Shown here: positions 1 through 9,325 of the stretch, piece by piece
Position numbering within the stretch: position 1 is the stretch's first letter
Layout of the letters: each line of letters begins with the position of its first letter
Assembly: GCA_017429505.1 (NCBI GenBank)
Contig: JAFROW010000009.1
Coordinates: 1-64,000, forward strand
Length of the DNA: 64,000 nucleotides
Reading direction: 5' to 3'
Source: Clostridia bacterium
Lineage (GTDB): Bacteria; Bacillota; Clostridia; TANB77; CAG-508
Position numbers and translations under genes: made by a program
The notes under the pieces: model-generated
Databases searched by the model: none
Told to the model about the DNA's origin: nothing
What the model saw: the letters and a program-made list of their open reading frames with translations, nothing else

Positions 1-23
1 GCCTTAATATTATCTTTTAACAT
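1..23 (-). CDS. XRE-family regulator, 5' end only (runs off the window)
   Basis: Only the first seven codons and part of the eighth are in the window (M-L-K-D-N-I-K, then GC of the next codon). They start at 23 behind an AGGAGGT ribosome binding site. The start and upstream region nearly duplicate those of the XRE regulator at 1718-2227, so this is almost certainly a second paralogous XRE regulator. The rest lies outside the window. Confidence 0.6.
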
Positions 24-95
24 AATAGTTACCTCCTTTACAAAGGATTATATACTATATATTCCGTTGCTACAAGCAACGCATATTAACATTCA
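7..95 (-). repeat. Duplicated XRE leader, copy 1 (promoter, palindrome, RBS, start codon)
   Basis: This stretch is nearly identical to 2212-2297. Read on the minus strand it holds a -35 TTGTAG (70-75), a 17-base spacer, a -10 TATAAT (47-52), an AGGAGGT site and the first codons. A palindrome CGTTGC-TTGTA-GCAACG (65-81) sits over the -35 element, the usual place for a repressor operator. The conservation of this block between two regulators suggests gene duplication with retained autoregulation. Confidence 0.7.
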
Positions 96-155
96 GGAAT
101 GCAACGATTATTTACAACTTTTTCTTACTCATTAATTGTAAGTTATCTTTAAGAT

Positions 156-674
156 TTATTTTGCATTGTGTATTAAAAAATTATATTTACTTGCATGTCT
201 TAATTCATCTGTCATAATAGACATAAGTAATGTATAACTTTCTCCACTTGGCATTGTTCCCATTATCTTTCTATATTTTGTAACTGCATTTAATTCACCA
301 AACAAAGCTTTTTCCAAATTTTCTTCATAACTTAAATTTGCGTCTAAGCTTGGTGTAGATATGTCTTGAGTTATTATTTGACCTGTAAAATCATAATATA
401 ACTTTCTTAATATTTGATTGTGTTTTCTTTCATCATTCCTTATACTTCTAATAATTTCTTTATCTTTTTCTGTTGGTGCTTGTTTTATTAAATTATCATA
501 AAACAATTCATCCTCTCTTTCATCTCCTACAGATTGTCTAATTAGCTCTATTGCTTGATTTAATGTTATTATTTCATCACTATACATATTAGTCTGACTT
601 ACATTTCTGTAATCATAGTCACCTCTGTAGTTGTAAATTCCATAATATGGATTCATATTATAATCTGGAAACAT
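156..674 (-). CDS. Ferritin-like (rubrerythrin-type) domain protein
   Basis: A 172-residue, four-helix-bundle ferritin-like protein. Two ExxH iron-ligand motifs are visible, E-R-K-H at about residues 82-85 and E-L-R-H at about 157-160. Extra acidic ligands lie in helix 1 (E-D-E near 54-56) and helix 3 (G-E near 126-127), which is the full set for a di-iron site. The N-terminal 35 residues are Tyr/Asn-rich, as in some spore- or coat-associated ferritin-like proteins. I chose the ATG at 674 because it sits 8 bases from AGGAGG; a TTG two codons upstream would be only 2 bases away. Members of this family handle peroxide or iron, but the exact substrate cannot be told from sequence. Confidence 0.75.
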   Translation of the reverse strand: MFPDYNMNPYYGIYNYRGDYDYRNVSQTNMYSDEIITLNQAIELIRQSVGDEREDELFYDNLIKQAPTEKDKEIIRSIRNDERKHNQILRKLYYDFTGQIITQDISTPSLDANLSYEENLEKALFGELNAVTKYRKIMGTMPSGESYTLLMSIMTDELRHASKYNFLIHNAK

Positions 675-724
675 TTTCAATTCCTCCTTTTGATTATAAT
701 ATGCATATTTAACATTAATTGATA

Positions 725-1417
725 TTAGTTATCTTTAACATTATTAGTAAGATATACTGACAAATTCCCATTAGTATCATATGTTGCTAAAAAAATATTA
801 TCTATTTTAGTAATTCCTTGTTTTTGCAAAGCTTCATTTAGCCATAATTTATCTAGTTTAAGCTCTTTTAAATTTTCTTCCATTACTTTTCCGTCTAATA
901 TTAAATTGGTATTAATACTATCTTCGTTAGGCTTTATATTAAAATCACTTGCATTTGCTGGTCTTTTATCACTATAAGGTAGAAAACTTATTTTTCCATT
1001 TTCCTCTAGCAATGCAGTTTTTATATCACTTAAATTAAAGTATCCATTTGTTCTACTTTGTGATAGAAATTCGTTTAAATCAATTTTTGCTTTTTTAAAA
1101 TTTTCTTTAAATAATGTTCCATTATCATATAAGATTAAAGTTTTCCCTGAAAATATTGGTCTTAATTTTACAGATTTCATATTAATAAAAGATATAAGTA
1201 AAGTAACTATTGCATAAATAACCATCGCAATTAGTGGCTGCATAAAGTTATCTTCTAATGATGTAGCCATTTCAGCTGCAATAGATCCAATAGTTATTGC
1301 AATTGTAAAATCAAAAATACTCAATCCTGACATTTCTCTTTGACCAACCATTTTTGTTAATATAAATAAAACTATTATTGAGCCTAATGATAAACCACTA
1401 ATTTTTAATATCTCCAT
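725..1417 (-). CDS. DUF421 / YetF-type membrane protein
   Basis: A 230-residue protein with about three N-terminal membrane segments (roughly 5-25, 33-52, 58-80) and a soluble C-terminal domain. It contains the family phrases VGQREMSGLSIFDF and FTIAITIGSIAAE in the membrane part, which identify the DUF421 (YetF/YdfS) family. These proteins occur in spore formers and in some cases affect spore germination or membrane properties; the molecular function is unknown. The ATG at 1417 follows GGTGGAG at 6 bases. It stands just downstream of the divergent small gene at 1546 and upstream of the ferritin-like gene on the same strand. Confidence 0.8.
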   Translation of the reverse strand: MEILKISGLSLGSIIVLFILTKMVGQREMSGLSIFDFTIAITIGSIAAEMATSLEDNFMQPLIAMVIYAIVTLLISFINMKSVKLRPIFSGKTLILYDNGTLFKENFKKAKIDLNEFLSQSRTNGYFNLSDIKTALLEENGKISFLPYSDKRPANASDFNIKPNEDSINTNLILDGKVMEENLKELKLDKLWLNEALQKQGITKIDNIFLATYDTNGNLSVYLTNNVKDN

Positions 1418-1545
1418 AAATTCTCCACCTTAGTTTTTATTTATATTTTTTGCTTTTATAATTTTAATATTCAAAATTATAAGATTTTATATATTATTAA
1501 CAAAAAAATAAATGCCACATAAAATATCACAAGGAGGTTTAGAAT

Positions 1546-1708
1546 ATGCCAAATTGTGAATTTGTAACATTTATTTCTATTTTAGCATGTAGTATTGCTA
1601 AAGATAAATCTCCTGAAGAATTAGCAACCTTATCTGCAATCTTTGTTCAATTACGGAGATACATTAGCAACACTTGCAACTTTAGATGCAAATAATAATT
1701 GTAATTAA
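1546..1708 (+). CDS. DUF6774-like small protein, split by an in-frame CGG (+1 shift restores it)
   Basis: The only plus-strand gene in the first 50 kb, with a perfect AAGGAGG site 8 bases from the ATG. Frame 0 gives 36 good codons, then CGG at 1654-1656 and a short unrelated tail ending at 1695. Skipping the C at 1654 gives Q-L-G-D-T-L-A-T-L and a 53-residue protein that resembles small Cys-containing clostridial proteins (my recollection is DUF6774) and ends at 1708. Function unknown; the product has a hydrophobic first half with Cys at residues 4 and 14. It can be read as a broken gene, but the break is of the same kind as five others in this window. Confidence 0.7.
1654..1656 (+). other. 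In-frame CGG, +1 recoding site 1
   Basis: Frame 0 reads TTA CGG AGA. Omitting the C gives TTA GGA GAT, that is Leu-Gly-Asp, and opens the remaining 17 codons of the protein. Confidence 0.7.
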
Positions 1709-1717
1709 AATTGTAAG

Positions 1718-2227
1718 TTATTGTTTCTTTCTTGTTAAGCAAATCCCAACTACTGAACCTATAAAAACTAATGGTGCTATTCTTACAAATAGCCATACAA
1801 AACTATGAACTCCAACTCCTAATACTGCTAATTCAGTATCATTGTAATCCCATTCCATATAAGTATTTCCTAATGTTGTTAGACTAATGAAAATAAGTAT
1901 TAAAATTATACATATAGATATAAATAGCCAATGCCAAATTTTTCTCTTAGTTTCTTTTTTCTGTGATAGTTGTAAATTTATTATTTCTAACTTTTCAGCT
2001 ATTTCTTTTAGTGAATCTTCCTTTTGCTCTGTAATTTTTTCTCCAAGTAATGTACTAACTGGTGTGTCTAAAGCTTCAGATAAGGAAACTAATAATTCAG
2101 AATCAGGAACAGATAACCCTTGTTCCCATTTTGAAATTGTTTGTCTAACTACATTCAATTTTATAGCCAATTCTTCTTGTGAAAGACCTTTTGATTTTCT
2201 AATAGTCTTTATATTATCTTTTAACAT
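1718..2227 (-). CDS. XRE-family regulator with two C-terminal membrane segments
   Basis: 169 residues. Residues about 6-60 form a Cro/CI-type helix-turn-helix (L-S-Q-E-E-L-A then V-R-Q-T-I-S-K-W-E-Q-G). A short coiled linker follows, then two hydrophobic segments (about 98-120 and 135-162), so the DNA-binding domain is tethered to the cytoplasmic face of the membrane. This layout is common in Firmicutes. The ATG at 2227 is preceded by AGGAGGT. The upstream palindrome over the -35 element suggests autorepression. Targets are unknown; the neighbouring membrane protein at 2343 is a possible candidate. Confidence 0.85.
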   Translation of the reverse strand: MLKDNIKTIRKSKGLSQEELAIKLNVVRQTISKWEQGLSVPDSELLVSLSEALDTPVSTLLGEKITEQKEDSLKEIAEKLEIINLQLSQKKETKRKIWHWLFISICIILILIFISLTTLGNTYMEWDYNDTELAVLGVGVHSFVWLFVRIAPLVFIGSVVGICLTRKKQ

Positions 2228-2297
2228 AATAGTTACCTCCTTTACAAAGGATTATATGATAAACCTTCCGTTGCTACAAGCAACGCATATTAACATT
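2212..2297 (-). repeat. Duplicated XRE leader, copy 2
   Basis: Nearly identical to 7-95. It holds -35 TTGTAG (2274-2279), a 17-base spacer, -10 TATAAT (2251-2256), an RBS and the start codon of the XRE gene. Confidence 0.75.
2269..2285 (-). promoter_or_regulatory. Palindromic candidate operator over the -35 element
   Basis: CGTTGC-TTGTA-GCAACG, a 6-base inverted repeat with a 5-base centre, covers the -35 hexamer of the XRE promoter. The same palindrome is present at 65-81. The position suggests repressor binding; that the XRE protein itself binds it is inference. Confidence 0.55.
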
Positions 2298-2342
2298 TGA
2301 TATATAACTTAGCCTCAGCGATAACTTACTATTTTGATGTCA

Positions 2343-2806
2343 TTAATTAAAAAATGGTATTATGATAAAAAATGATAATATCAATCCAATTATAATGCTA
2401 ATAATCATATTTTTCGGCTTTACATATAAGACTATACAAGTTCCAACAAATATAATTAAATCAAGTATGCTTTTAAAATCAAAATACCATTGACCTATAC
2501 TGAAACAAAATGAAAACATAATAAAAAGAATTATACTACTTATTATCATAGATATTATATTTTCACTTTTTGTATACCAACATATATATGCTAGTATCGG
2601 AGAAATTAAAGTAATTCCATACCATATCATCATATAATTTTCCGGATTAAATCCACTAAATATAATAGTATATAAATGATAACTAACTGTCATTCCAATA
2701 AAAAACAAGAAAACATTTAAACTTGCTCTTAAATGATTTTACGATTTAATTTTATATCATCTTCTGCACATCTTATATTATTTAAAAACTCTCTCAAAAG
2801 AATCAC
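2343..2806 (-). pseudogene. Membrane protein of unknown function, apparently frameshifted near its N-terminus
   Basis: The main open frame (2343 to about 2708) encodes a protein of about 120 residues with four hydrophobic segments and no good start; the only initiator in the track position is a TTG without an RBS. Just upstream another frame starting at a GTG (2806) reads about 25 residues that end L-N-R-K. Adding one A to the run at 2737-2740 would fuse it to [13 protein letters not shown] in the main frame. I read this as one gene broken by a one-base deletion in a homopolymer. This differs from the CGG sites, which carry an extra base. The family is not recognised; a multi-pass membrane protein. 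Confidence 0.45.
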
Positions 2807-2816
2807 GTCCTTACTT

Positions 2817-3488
2817 CTACCATATAAAAGGAACTATTCTGTATTTTACTTTTTTTCTATATTCTATATATCCTTTCAAATTTTTTTCTAATATTTCTTC
2901 TTCGTTTTTTATTCTTTTAGCAATAATGACAGGATATACCAAAAATACTATAAAAGAAAAAATAGAACCTAATATTAGTGGCATTGTTAAAAACAACAAA
3001 ATAGTTATTGCATACATTGGATGTCTTACAAATCCATATAACCCTGTATCAATTACTTTTTGATTATCTTGTACTTCAATAGTACGAGAAAGATAAGTGT
3101 TTTCTCTCAATACTTCTGCATATAATATGTATGCAATTATAAATGTAATTGAAGATATGATTGTGATGACATTAGGCATTTCTATCCATTTATATTTATA
3201 ATTCAATCCTGCAACAATAAAACCTGCTATAAACATTAAACCACTAAATAGTAAAACCCATTTTTGTTCATTTTCTTGTTCTTTAGCATTTAATCGTTTT
3301 CTTAATAATTCTGGATTCTTAATCATTAAAATAACTCCTGCTATAAACATAGGAATAAATAGTAATCCCATAAATAGCCATCCATTCCAGTATTCAAAGG
3401 AATTTGCAGGAATAAACAATAAACCTCCTACAATTAATACTCCGAATACATATTTTATTATTGCTTGTATAAATAATTTTATATTCAT
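2817..3488 (-). CDS. Isoprenylcysteine carboxyl methyltransferase (ICMT)-like membrane protein
   Basis: 223 residues with about six membrane segments. The C-terminal part shows the family signature: R-E-N-T-Y-L-S-R near residue 128, then D-T-G-L-Y-G-F-V-R-H-P-M-Y near 146-158, the SAM-binding region of ICMT/phospholipid-methyltransferase enzymes. Bacterial members methylate lipids or other small acceptors at the membrane; the substrate here is unknown. Its 3' end lies close to the reconstructed start of the membrane protein at 2806, so the two may be co-transcribed. Confidence 0.8.
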   Translation of the reverse strand: MNIKLFIQAIIKYVFGVLIVGGLLFIPANSFEYWNGWLFMGLLFIPMFIAGVILMIKNPELLRKRLNAKEQENEQKWVLLFSGLMFIAGFIVAGLNYKYKWIEMPNVITIISSITFIIAYILYAEVLRENTYLSRTIEVQDNQKVIDTGLYGFVRHPMYAITILLFLTMPLILGSIFSFIVFLVYPVIIAKRIKNEEEILEKNLKGYIEYRKKVKYRIVPFIW

Positions 3489-3507
3489 AATTTATGTCTC
3501 CATATTT

Positions 3508-4251
3508 TTATTTTAACAGTTTTTGTAAAGCATTTGCATTTAATATTGTATTAGATATAAATTCTCCTTTATAAAAGTTAGCCCAATTATTAAATATACA
3601 AGGAGCATTTTTTGCTTTTTCCAATGAATCTATTTTTATAAAGTTTAATTTTATATTCTTTTCTTTCGCATAGTCTGACAATTCTTTTATCTCATATTCT
3701 ACATAAGGACATTCATTACTGTAATAAATAGTAAAATCTTTATTATCTATTTTCATACTTCTTGCATTGTTATTAAATTTAGGTGTTTCAGTATCTTCAA
3801 ATTGTAATGCTAATAGTTCATAATCTCCTATACTATCAACCACTTTAAATCCAAAATGCTCAAAGAATTTCTTTTCTCCTAAAAATGGTTTCTTCTTTTT
3901 AGAAGTCAAAGTACAAATACCACTTTTTCCATTCTCTTTAGCATCTCTTATTGCATATTCTAATAATTCTTTTCCAATTCCCTTATCTTTAAAACTACCT
4001 GCAACCCATAAGCAATATATGTATTCATAGTTTTTACCACTGATAGGAACCCATGAAGTTTCTAGTGGTTCATATTCAATAAAAATCTTGCCTCTTGCAT
4101 TTAATTTTCTAAAAACATGTCCATCTTTTAATTTATTCTTAATCCATTTCTTTTTGCAATCAACACCTTCTTGATGTTTTGGATCTCCTATTGCACAACA
4201 AATATGCTCTTCATCAATATTATCTATTGTTAAATTGATATATTCGTTCAT
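3508..4251 (-). CDS. GNAT acetyltransferase with C-terminal YoaP-like domain
   Basis: 247 residues from the ATG at 4251, which has a GGGGG-type RBS; a longer reading frame upstream has none. The N-terminal half is a GNAT fold with the acetyl-CoA loop D-K-G-I-G-K-E-L-L near residues 95-103. The C-terminal 90 residues match the YoaP-type extension, a thioredoxin-like module with Y-S-N-E-C-P-Y. The family likely acetylates small molecules or peptides; no substrate is implied by the context. A copy of the dispersed repeat lies just upstream. Confidence 0.8.
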   Translation of the reverse strand: MNEYINLTIDNIDEEHICCAIGDPKHQEGVDCKKKWIKNKLKDGHVFRKLNARGKIFIEYEPLETSWVPISGKNYEYIYCLWVAGSFKDKGIGKELLEYAIRDAKENGKSGICTLTSKKKKPFLGEKKFFEHFGFKVVDSIGDYELLALQFEDTETPKFNNNARSMKIDNKDFTIYYSNECPYVEYEIKELSDYAKEKNIKLNFIKIDSLEKAKNAPCIFNNWANFYKGEFISNTILNANALQKLLK

Positions 4252-4288
4252 TTTAAATCCCCCTATCTTACTTTTCTTTATTCGACTT

Positions 4289-4337
4289 GTTCGTAATATT
4301 ACAATATTCTGCACTTCTCTATAAGTTGTAATTTATC
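4289..4337. repeat. Dispersed ~50-base intergenic repeat, copy B
   Basis: Starts GTTCGTAATAT, then ATATTCTGC and TATAAGTTGTAATTTATC. Related copies lie at 8541-8590, 21624-21672 and 26352-26398. It sits next to the 3' end of the deaminase remnant. Confidence 0.5.
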
Positions 4338-4343
4338 ACTATC

Positions 4344-4617
4344 CTAATATATTGTTTTGTCACTTTTTTCCATAAATTTCTTAAAAGACTTTATTGTTTC
4401 TTCTCTATCCATACTTTCTAATTTTAAAATACTACTATTATTAGAAATATCTGTTATATTTTTTATAAAATTATAAATATAATCATCTCTAAATCCAATA
4501 TTTGAAGCATCCTCTTTTGTATTTCCATAATAAACCTTTTTAATATTTGACCATATTATTGCAGATAAACACATAGGGCAAGGATAACAACACATGCTCC
4601 AAAAGGTCCTCCAAATT
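4344..4617 (-). pseudogene. Guanine/cytidine-deaminase family remnant with an internal deletion
   Basis: The open part (4344-4595) encodes the C-terminal half of a nucleoside or guanine deaminase, with the zinc motif C-Y-P-C-P-M-C-L-S-A-I-I-W and the tail typical of guanine deaminases. The catalytic H-A-E motif that must precede it is missing. Upstream, in another frame, G-G-P-F-G-A (4595-4615) matches the start of the same family. About 45-50 codons carrying H-A-E have been lost between the two pieces. The 3' side of the dapL gene abuts it directly. Not expected to be active. Confidence 0.7.
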
Positions 4618-4618
4618 T

Positions 4619-5827
4619 TTATGAATTTATAATAATATTTGCATTTATAATTTTATCTATTGCCTCAATTGAGTTTTCTTTTGTTCCAAATGCTGTTAAT
4701 CTAAAAAAGTATTCTCCATAAAAACCAAACCCAACACCAGGTGTTCCAACAACATTAGCCTTTTCAAGTAATAAATCAAAAAAATCCCAAGATTTCATAT
4801 TGTTTGGAGTCTTAAGCCAAATATATGGTGAATTTACCCCACCATAAACTTTGAATCCGGCTTTAGTCAATCCTTCTCTTATAATATTTGCATTTTCCAA
4901 ATAATACTTTATGTTGTCTTTTAATTGTTCCTTTCCTTCTTTTGAATATACTGCTTCTGCAGCTTTTTGAACAACATATGAAACGCCATTAAATTTTGTA
5001 GTAGTTCTCCTATTCCATAATTTGTTAAGTGAAATCTTTTCGCCTTGCTTTGTATATCCTAAAACATTTTTAGGAACTACAACATATGCACATCTTAAAC
5101 CTGTAAATCCTGCTGATTTAGAAAAACTTTTAAATTCGATTGCTACATCTTTTGCACCTTCAATTTCGTATATACTATGAGGAATATTTTCTTCAGTTAT
5201 AAATGCTTCGTATGCAGCATCATAAAGAATAATTGCATTATTTTCTTTTGCATAATCTACAAATTTTTTTAATTCTTCTTTTGAAATTCCTACACCTGTT
5301 GGATTATTTGGAAAACATAAATAAATTATATCCACTCTTTGTTTTGGAAGAGATGGCACAAAATTATTTTCCTCTAAAGCAGGTAAATATACAATATTCT
5401 CTTTTCTTCCTGCCATTATGTTTGTATCTACATATACTGGATAAACTGGATCTGTTATTGCTATTTTATTATCGTTTCCTATTATATCTACAATATTTCC
5501 ACAATCACATTTTGCTCCATCTGATATAAATATTTCATCAGTTTCAATATTTAAATTCCTATAATCATTTTTAACAATTATATTTCTTAAAAATTCATAT
5601 CCCTGTTCTGGTCCATACCCTTTAAATCCTTCACTAGTCCCCATTTCATTTACAGCTTTATGCATTGCTTCTATAACTGCAGGAACTATGGGTCTTGTTA
5701 CATCTCCAATTCCTAATTTTATAATTCTTTTATTTGGATTATCTTTTTGATATTTAGCTACTTTTTTAGCTATAGTAGAAAATAAATAACTATCTTCTAA
5801 TTTTAAAAAATTTTCATTAATATTCAT
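4619..5827 (-). CDS. dapL: LL-diaminopimelate aminotransferase
   Basis: 402 residues from [10 protein letters not shown] at 5827, the usual DapL beginning; 26 codons further upstream are open but would run into dapF. It converts tetrahydrodipicolinate directly to LL-diaminopimelate, with glutamate as amino donor, using PLP. The PLP lysine is in [10 protein letters not shown] near residue 240-250, and N-N-P-T-G-V and the Y-D-A-A-Y-E-A-F region are intact. With dapF directly upstream it forms the end of the lysine / peptidoglycan branch. Use of DapL instead of the succinylase or acetylase routes is typical of many Clostridia. Confidence 0.95.
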   Translation of the reverse strand: MNINENFLKLEDSYLFSTIAKKVAKYQKDNPNKRIIKLGIGDVTRPIVPAVIEAMHKAVNEMGTSEGFKGYGPEQGYEFLRNIIVKNDYRNLNIETDEIFISDGAKCDCGNIVDIIGNDNKIAITDPVYPVYVDTNIMAGRKENIVYLPALEENNFVPSLPKQRVDIIYLCFPNNPTGVGISKEELKKFVDYAKENNAIILYDAAYEAFITEENIPHSIYEIEGAKDVAIEFKSFSKSAGFTGLRCAYVVVPKNVLGYTKQGEKISLNKLWNRRTTTKFNGVSYVVQKAAEAVYSKEGKEQLKDNIKYYLENANIIREGLTKAGFKVYGGVNSPYIWLKTPNNMKSWDFFDLLLEKANVVGTPGVGFGFYGEYFFRLTAFGTKENSIEAIDKIINANIIINS

Positions 5828-5870
5828 TATACTATTATTCCTTTCTTTCATAAATAATTCTAATTGTTTT

Positions 5871-6716
5871 TCAAACTTTCTCATCATAGAAGCCTTTAAA
5901 AACACTAGTTGCTGGTCCTGTCATATATATATGATTATTGTCTTTATTCCATTCTATTTTTAAACTTCCTCCTAGCAATTCTACTGTAATATTTCTATCT
6001 GTATATCCGTTTAAAAATGATGCAACAGTTGATGCACATGCACCTGTTCCACATGCTAATGTTTCTCCTGCTCCTCTTTCCCAAACTCTCATTTTTATCT
6101 TATTTTTATCTATTATATTAATAAATTCAACATTAGTTCTTTTAGGAAAGACCTCATTTATTTCAGCTACTTTACCATATTTTTCTACATCAAATTTATC
6201 AACATCCTCGTCTATAATTGTTATAGCATGAGGATTTCCCATTGAAACACAAGTAAATTTTAAATTTTTATCTAATAAATTTAGCTTTAAGTTCTTAACA
6301 GGGCTTTCTTCTGATACTACAGGAATTCTTTCAGGCTCCAAAATTGGCTCTCCCATATCCACTTTTACCTCTTCTACTTTTTCGTTTTTAGTTATTAGCT
6401 CTAATTCTTTTATTCCTGCTAATGTTTCAATCCTTAAATTTTTTTTATTGGTAAGTCCATTATCATATACAAATTTTCCAACGCATCTTATTCCATTTCC
6501 ACACATTTCAGCTTCTGTTCCATCACTATTAAACATTTGCATTCTAAAATCTGCAATATTGCTTTTACAAATTAGAATCAATCCATCAGAACCTATTCCA
6601 AAATGTCTATCACTCACTTTTTTTGCTAGTTCGTTTCTATTTTCTATATTTTGGTTTATTGCATCCATATACACATAATCATTTCCTAATCCATGCATTT
6701 TAATAAATTCTATCAT
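5871..6716 (-). CDS. dapF: Diaminopimelate epimerase
   Basis: 281 residues from the ATG at 6716 (AGGAGG 8 bases away; a TTG two codons upstream is too close). It interconverts LL- and meso-diaminopimelate. Both catalytic cysteines are visible, in E-M-C-G-N-G-I-R-C and A-C-G-T-G-A-C-A-S, together with F-N-S-D-G and H-G-L-G-N-D-Y at the N-terminus. It is followed after 43 bases by dapL, so the two consecutive steps are co-expressed. The meso product feeds both lysine and cell-wall synthesis. Confidence 0.96.
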   Translation of the reverse strand: MIEFIKMHGLGNDYVYMDAINQNIENRNELAKKVSDRHFGIGSDGLILICKSNIADFRMQMFNSDGTEAEMCGNGIRCVGKFVYDNGLTNKKNLRIETLAGIKELELITKNEKVEEVKVDMGEPILEPERIPVVSEESPVKNLKLNLLDKNLKFTCVSMGNPHAITIIDEDVDKFDVEKYGKVAEINEVFPKRTNVEFINIIDKNKIKMRVWERGAGETLACGTGACASTVASFLNGYTDRNITVELLGGSLKIEWNKDNNHIYMTGPATSVFKGFYDEKV

Positions 6717-6751
6717 TTGCAATTCCTCCTCTTTACATTTTTATTATATAA

Positions 6752-8371
<1,620 letters not shown>

Positions 8372-8398
8372 CTATAGTACAGTCTTATAAAAACAAAA

Positions 8399-8446
8399 AT
8401 AGAGTTAAAACAAAAGACCTTTTAAAGGGGTTTTTTTTAACTCTAT
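8399..8446 (-). terminator. Terminator/attenuator at the extreme 5' end of the pyrG transcript
   Basis: A perfect 12-base inverted repeat (8399-8410 with 8435-8446), with a second small stem inside and a U-rich run (UUUUUGUUUUU) after it in the pyrG direction. The predicted transcription start of the pyrG promoter (about 8446) coincides with the first base of the hairpin, so the whole stem lies in the leader. pyrG of Bacillus is known to be attenuated in the leader, but by G addition to a GGGC start that is absent here. Confidence 0.65.
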
Positions 8447-8452
8447 AATAAT

Positions 8453-8481
8453 TTTATACCATATAATTTTTAAAAAATCAA
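8453..8481 (-). promoter_or_regulatory. pyrG promoter
   Basis: -35 TTGATT (8476-8481), 17-base spacer, -10 TATAAA (8453-8458). It reads toward pyrG. Confidence 0.6.
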
Positions 8482-8540
8482 GATTTTTAAATAAATTTTT
8501 ATATATAAATATGTTAAATATTATCTCTATAATTTGTCGT

Positions 8541-8590
8541 GTTCGTAATATCAAAATATTCTGCTCATTTTGATAAATTGTAAGTTATCG
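8541..8590. repeat. Dispersed ~50-base intergenic repeat, copy A
   Basis: Contains a perfect 9-base inverted repeat TATCAAAAT / ATTTTGATA around ATTCTGCTC, then AAATTGTAAGTTATC. It abuts the stop codon of the SGNH hydrolase gene. Confidence 0.55.
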
Positions 8591-9289
8591 CTAACCTACT
8601 AATTCTATTTTTCTTTTTTCTATATGCTCTTTTATGGCTTCTGCAATGATTATATGTCCTTCTTCATTTGGGTGTATTCCATCATCGCATAATAGACTTG
8701 AATAATTTTTTATTTCTAAAAATTTTGATGTTATATCTATTATTGGAATATCATTATTTATTGCTAACTTAAATACTTCTATATTGTATCTTTCGTGCCA
8801 ATTAGTAAGAAATTGCTTATTTCCTTCCATCCACTCTAATATATTATTTGCATTTAAATTTCTGCTTATATAGTTAAAGTATTTAATCGAATCTATTGGT
8901 GGTAATGACAATAATACAGGCTGTTTTCCTAATTGTTTTAATTTTTCTATTAGATTTGAATATGTTTCAATAAATTCTTTTATTGTGTTTTTAGGTAAAT
9001 GTTGCTTATTAGGATTTTTTGATATTTCCACCCAATTATAATTACAATCATTACCTCCAAATTCCATTACAACATATTTACTTTTTGTTTCTTTAATTAA
9101 GTCAATATTTTTAGCTATTATATTCTTTCCAATATTTATTGTACTACCAAATTTCGCTTTATTTTCTATTGATATTCCTAATATATCTTCACATATATTT
9201 GAGAATCTGTTTTTGGATACCTTATAAGCATTATTTTCGTATATTACACCTTTTAAAACTGAATCTCCAAACACACTAATATCTGCCAT
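8591..9289 (-). CDS. SGNH/GDSL-type hydrolase
   Basis: 232 residues, no signal peptide. The family blocks are present in order: block I F-G-D-S at residues 7-10 with the nucleophile Ser10, block III G-G-N-D near 77-80, and block V D-D-G-I-H-P-N near 203-209 with the catalytic Asp and His. Likely a cytoplasmic esterase or lipase acting on a small ester; the substrate is unknown. The stop codon is immediately followed by a copy of the dispersed repeat. Confidence 0.88.
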   Translation of the reverse strand: MADISVFGDSVLKGVIYENNAYKVSKNRFSNICEDILGISIENKAKFGSTINIGKNIIAKNIDLIKETKSKYVVMEFGGNDCNYNWVEISKNPNKQHLPKNTIKEFIETYSNLIEKLKQLGKQPVLLSLPPIDSIKYFNYISRNLNANNILEWMEGNKQFLTNWHERYNIEVFKLAINNDIPIIDITSKFLEIKNYSSLLCDDGIHPNEEGHIIIAEAIKEHIEKRKIELVG

Positions 9290-9325
9290 TTTTATTCCTC
9301 CAATCGTAACATGAAATTACTATTT

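Noticed and set aside
2343..2806. Break in the membrane gene as a seventh CGG site
   Set aside because: There is no CGG; it would need an added A in an A-run (a base lost, not gained). Treated as an ordinary frameshift or error.
4344..4595. Short deaminase as a working enzyme
   Set aside because: It lacks the H-A-E half of the active site and has a family N-terminus stranded in another frame.
8399..8446. pyrG leader as Bacillus-type G-stuttering attenuation
   Set aside because: The predicted transcript does not begin with GGG, so that specific mechanism cannot be claimed.
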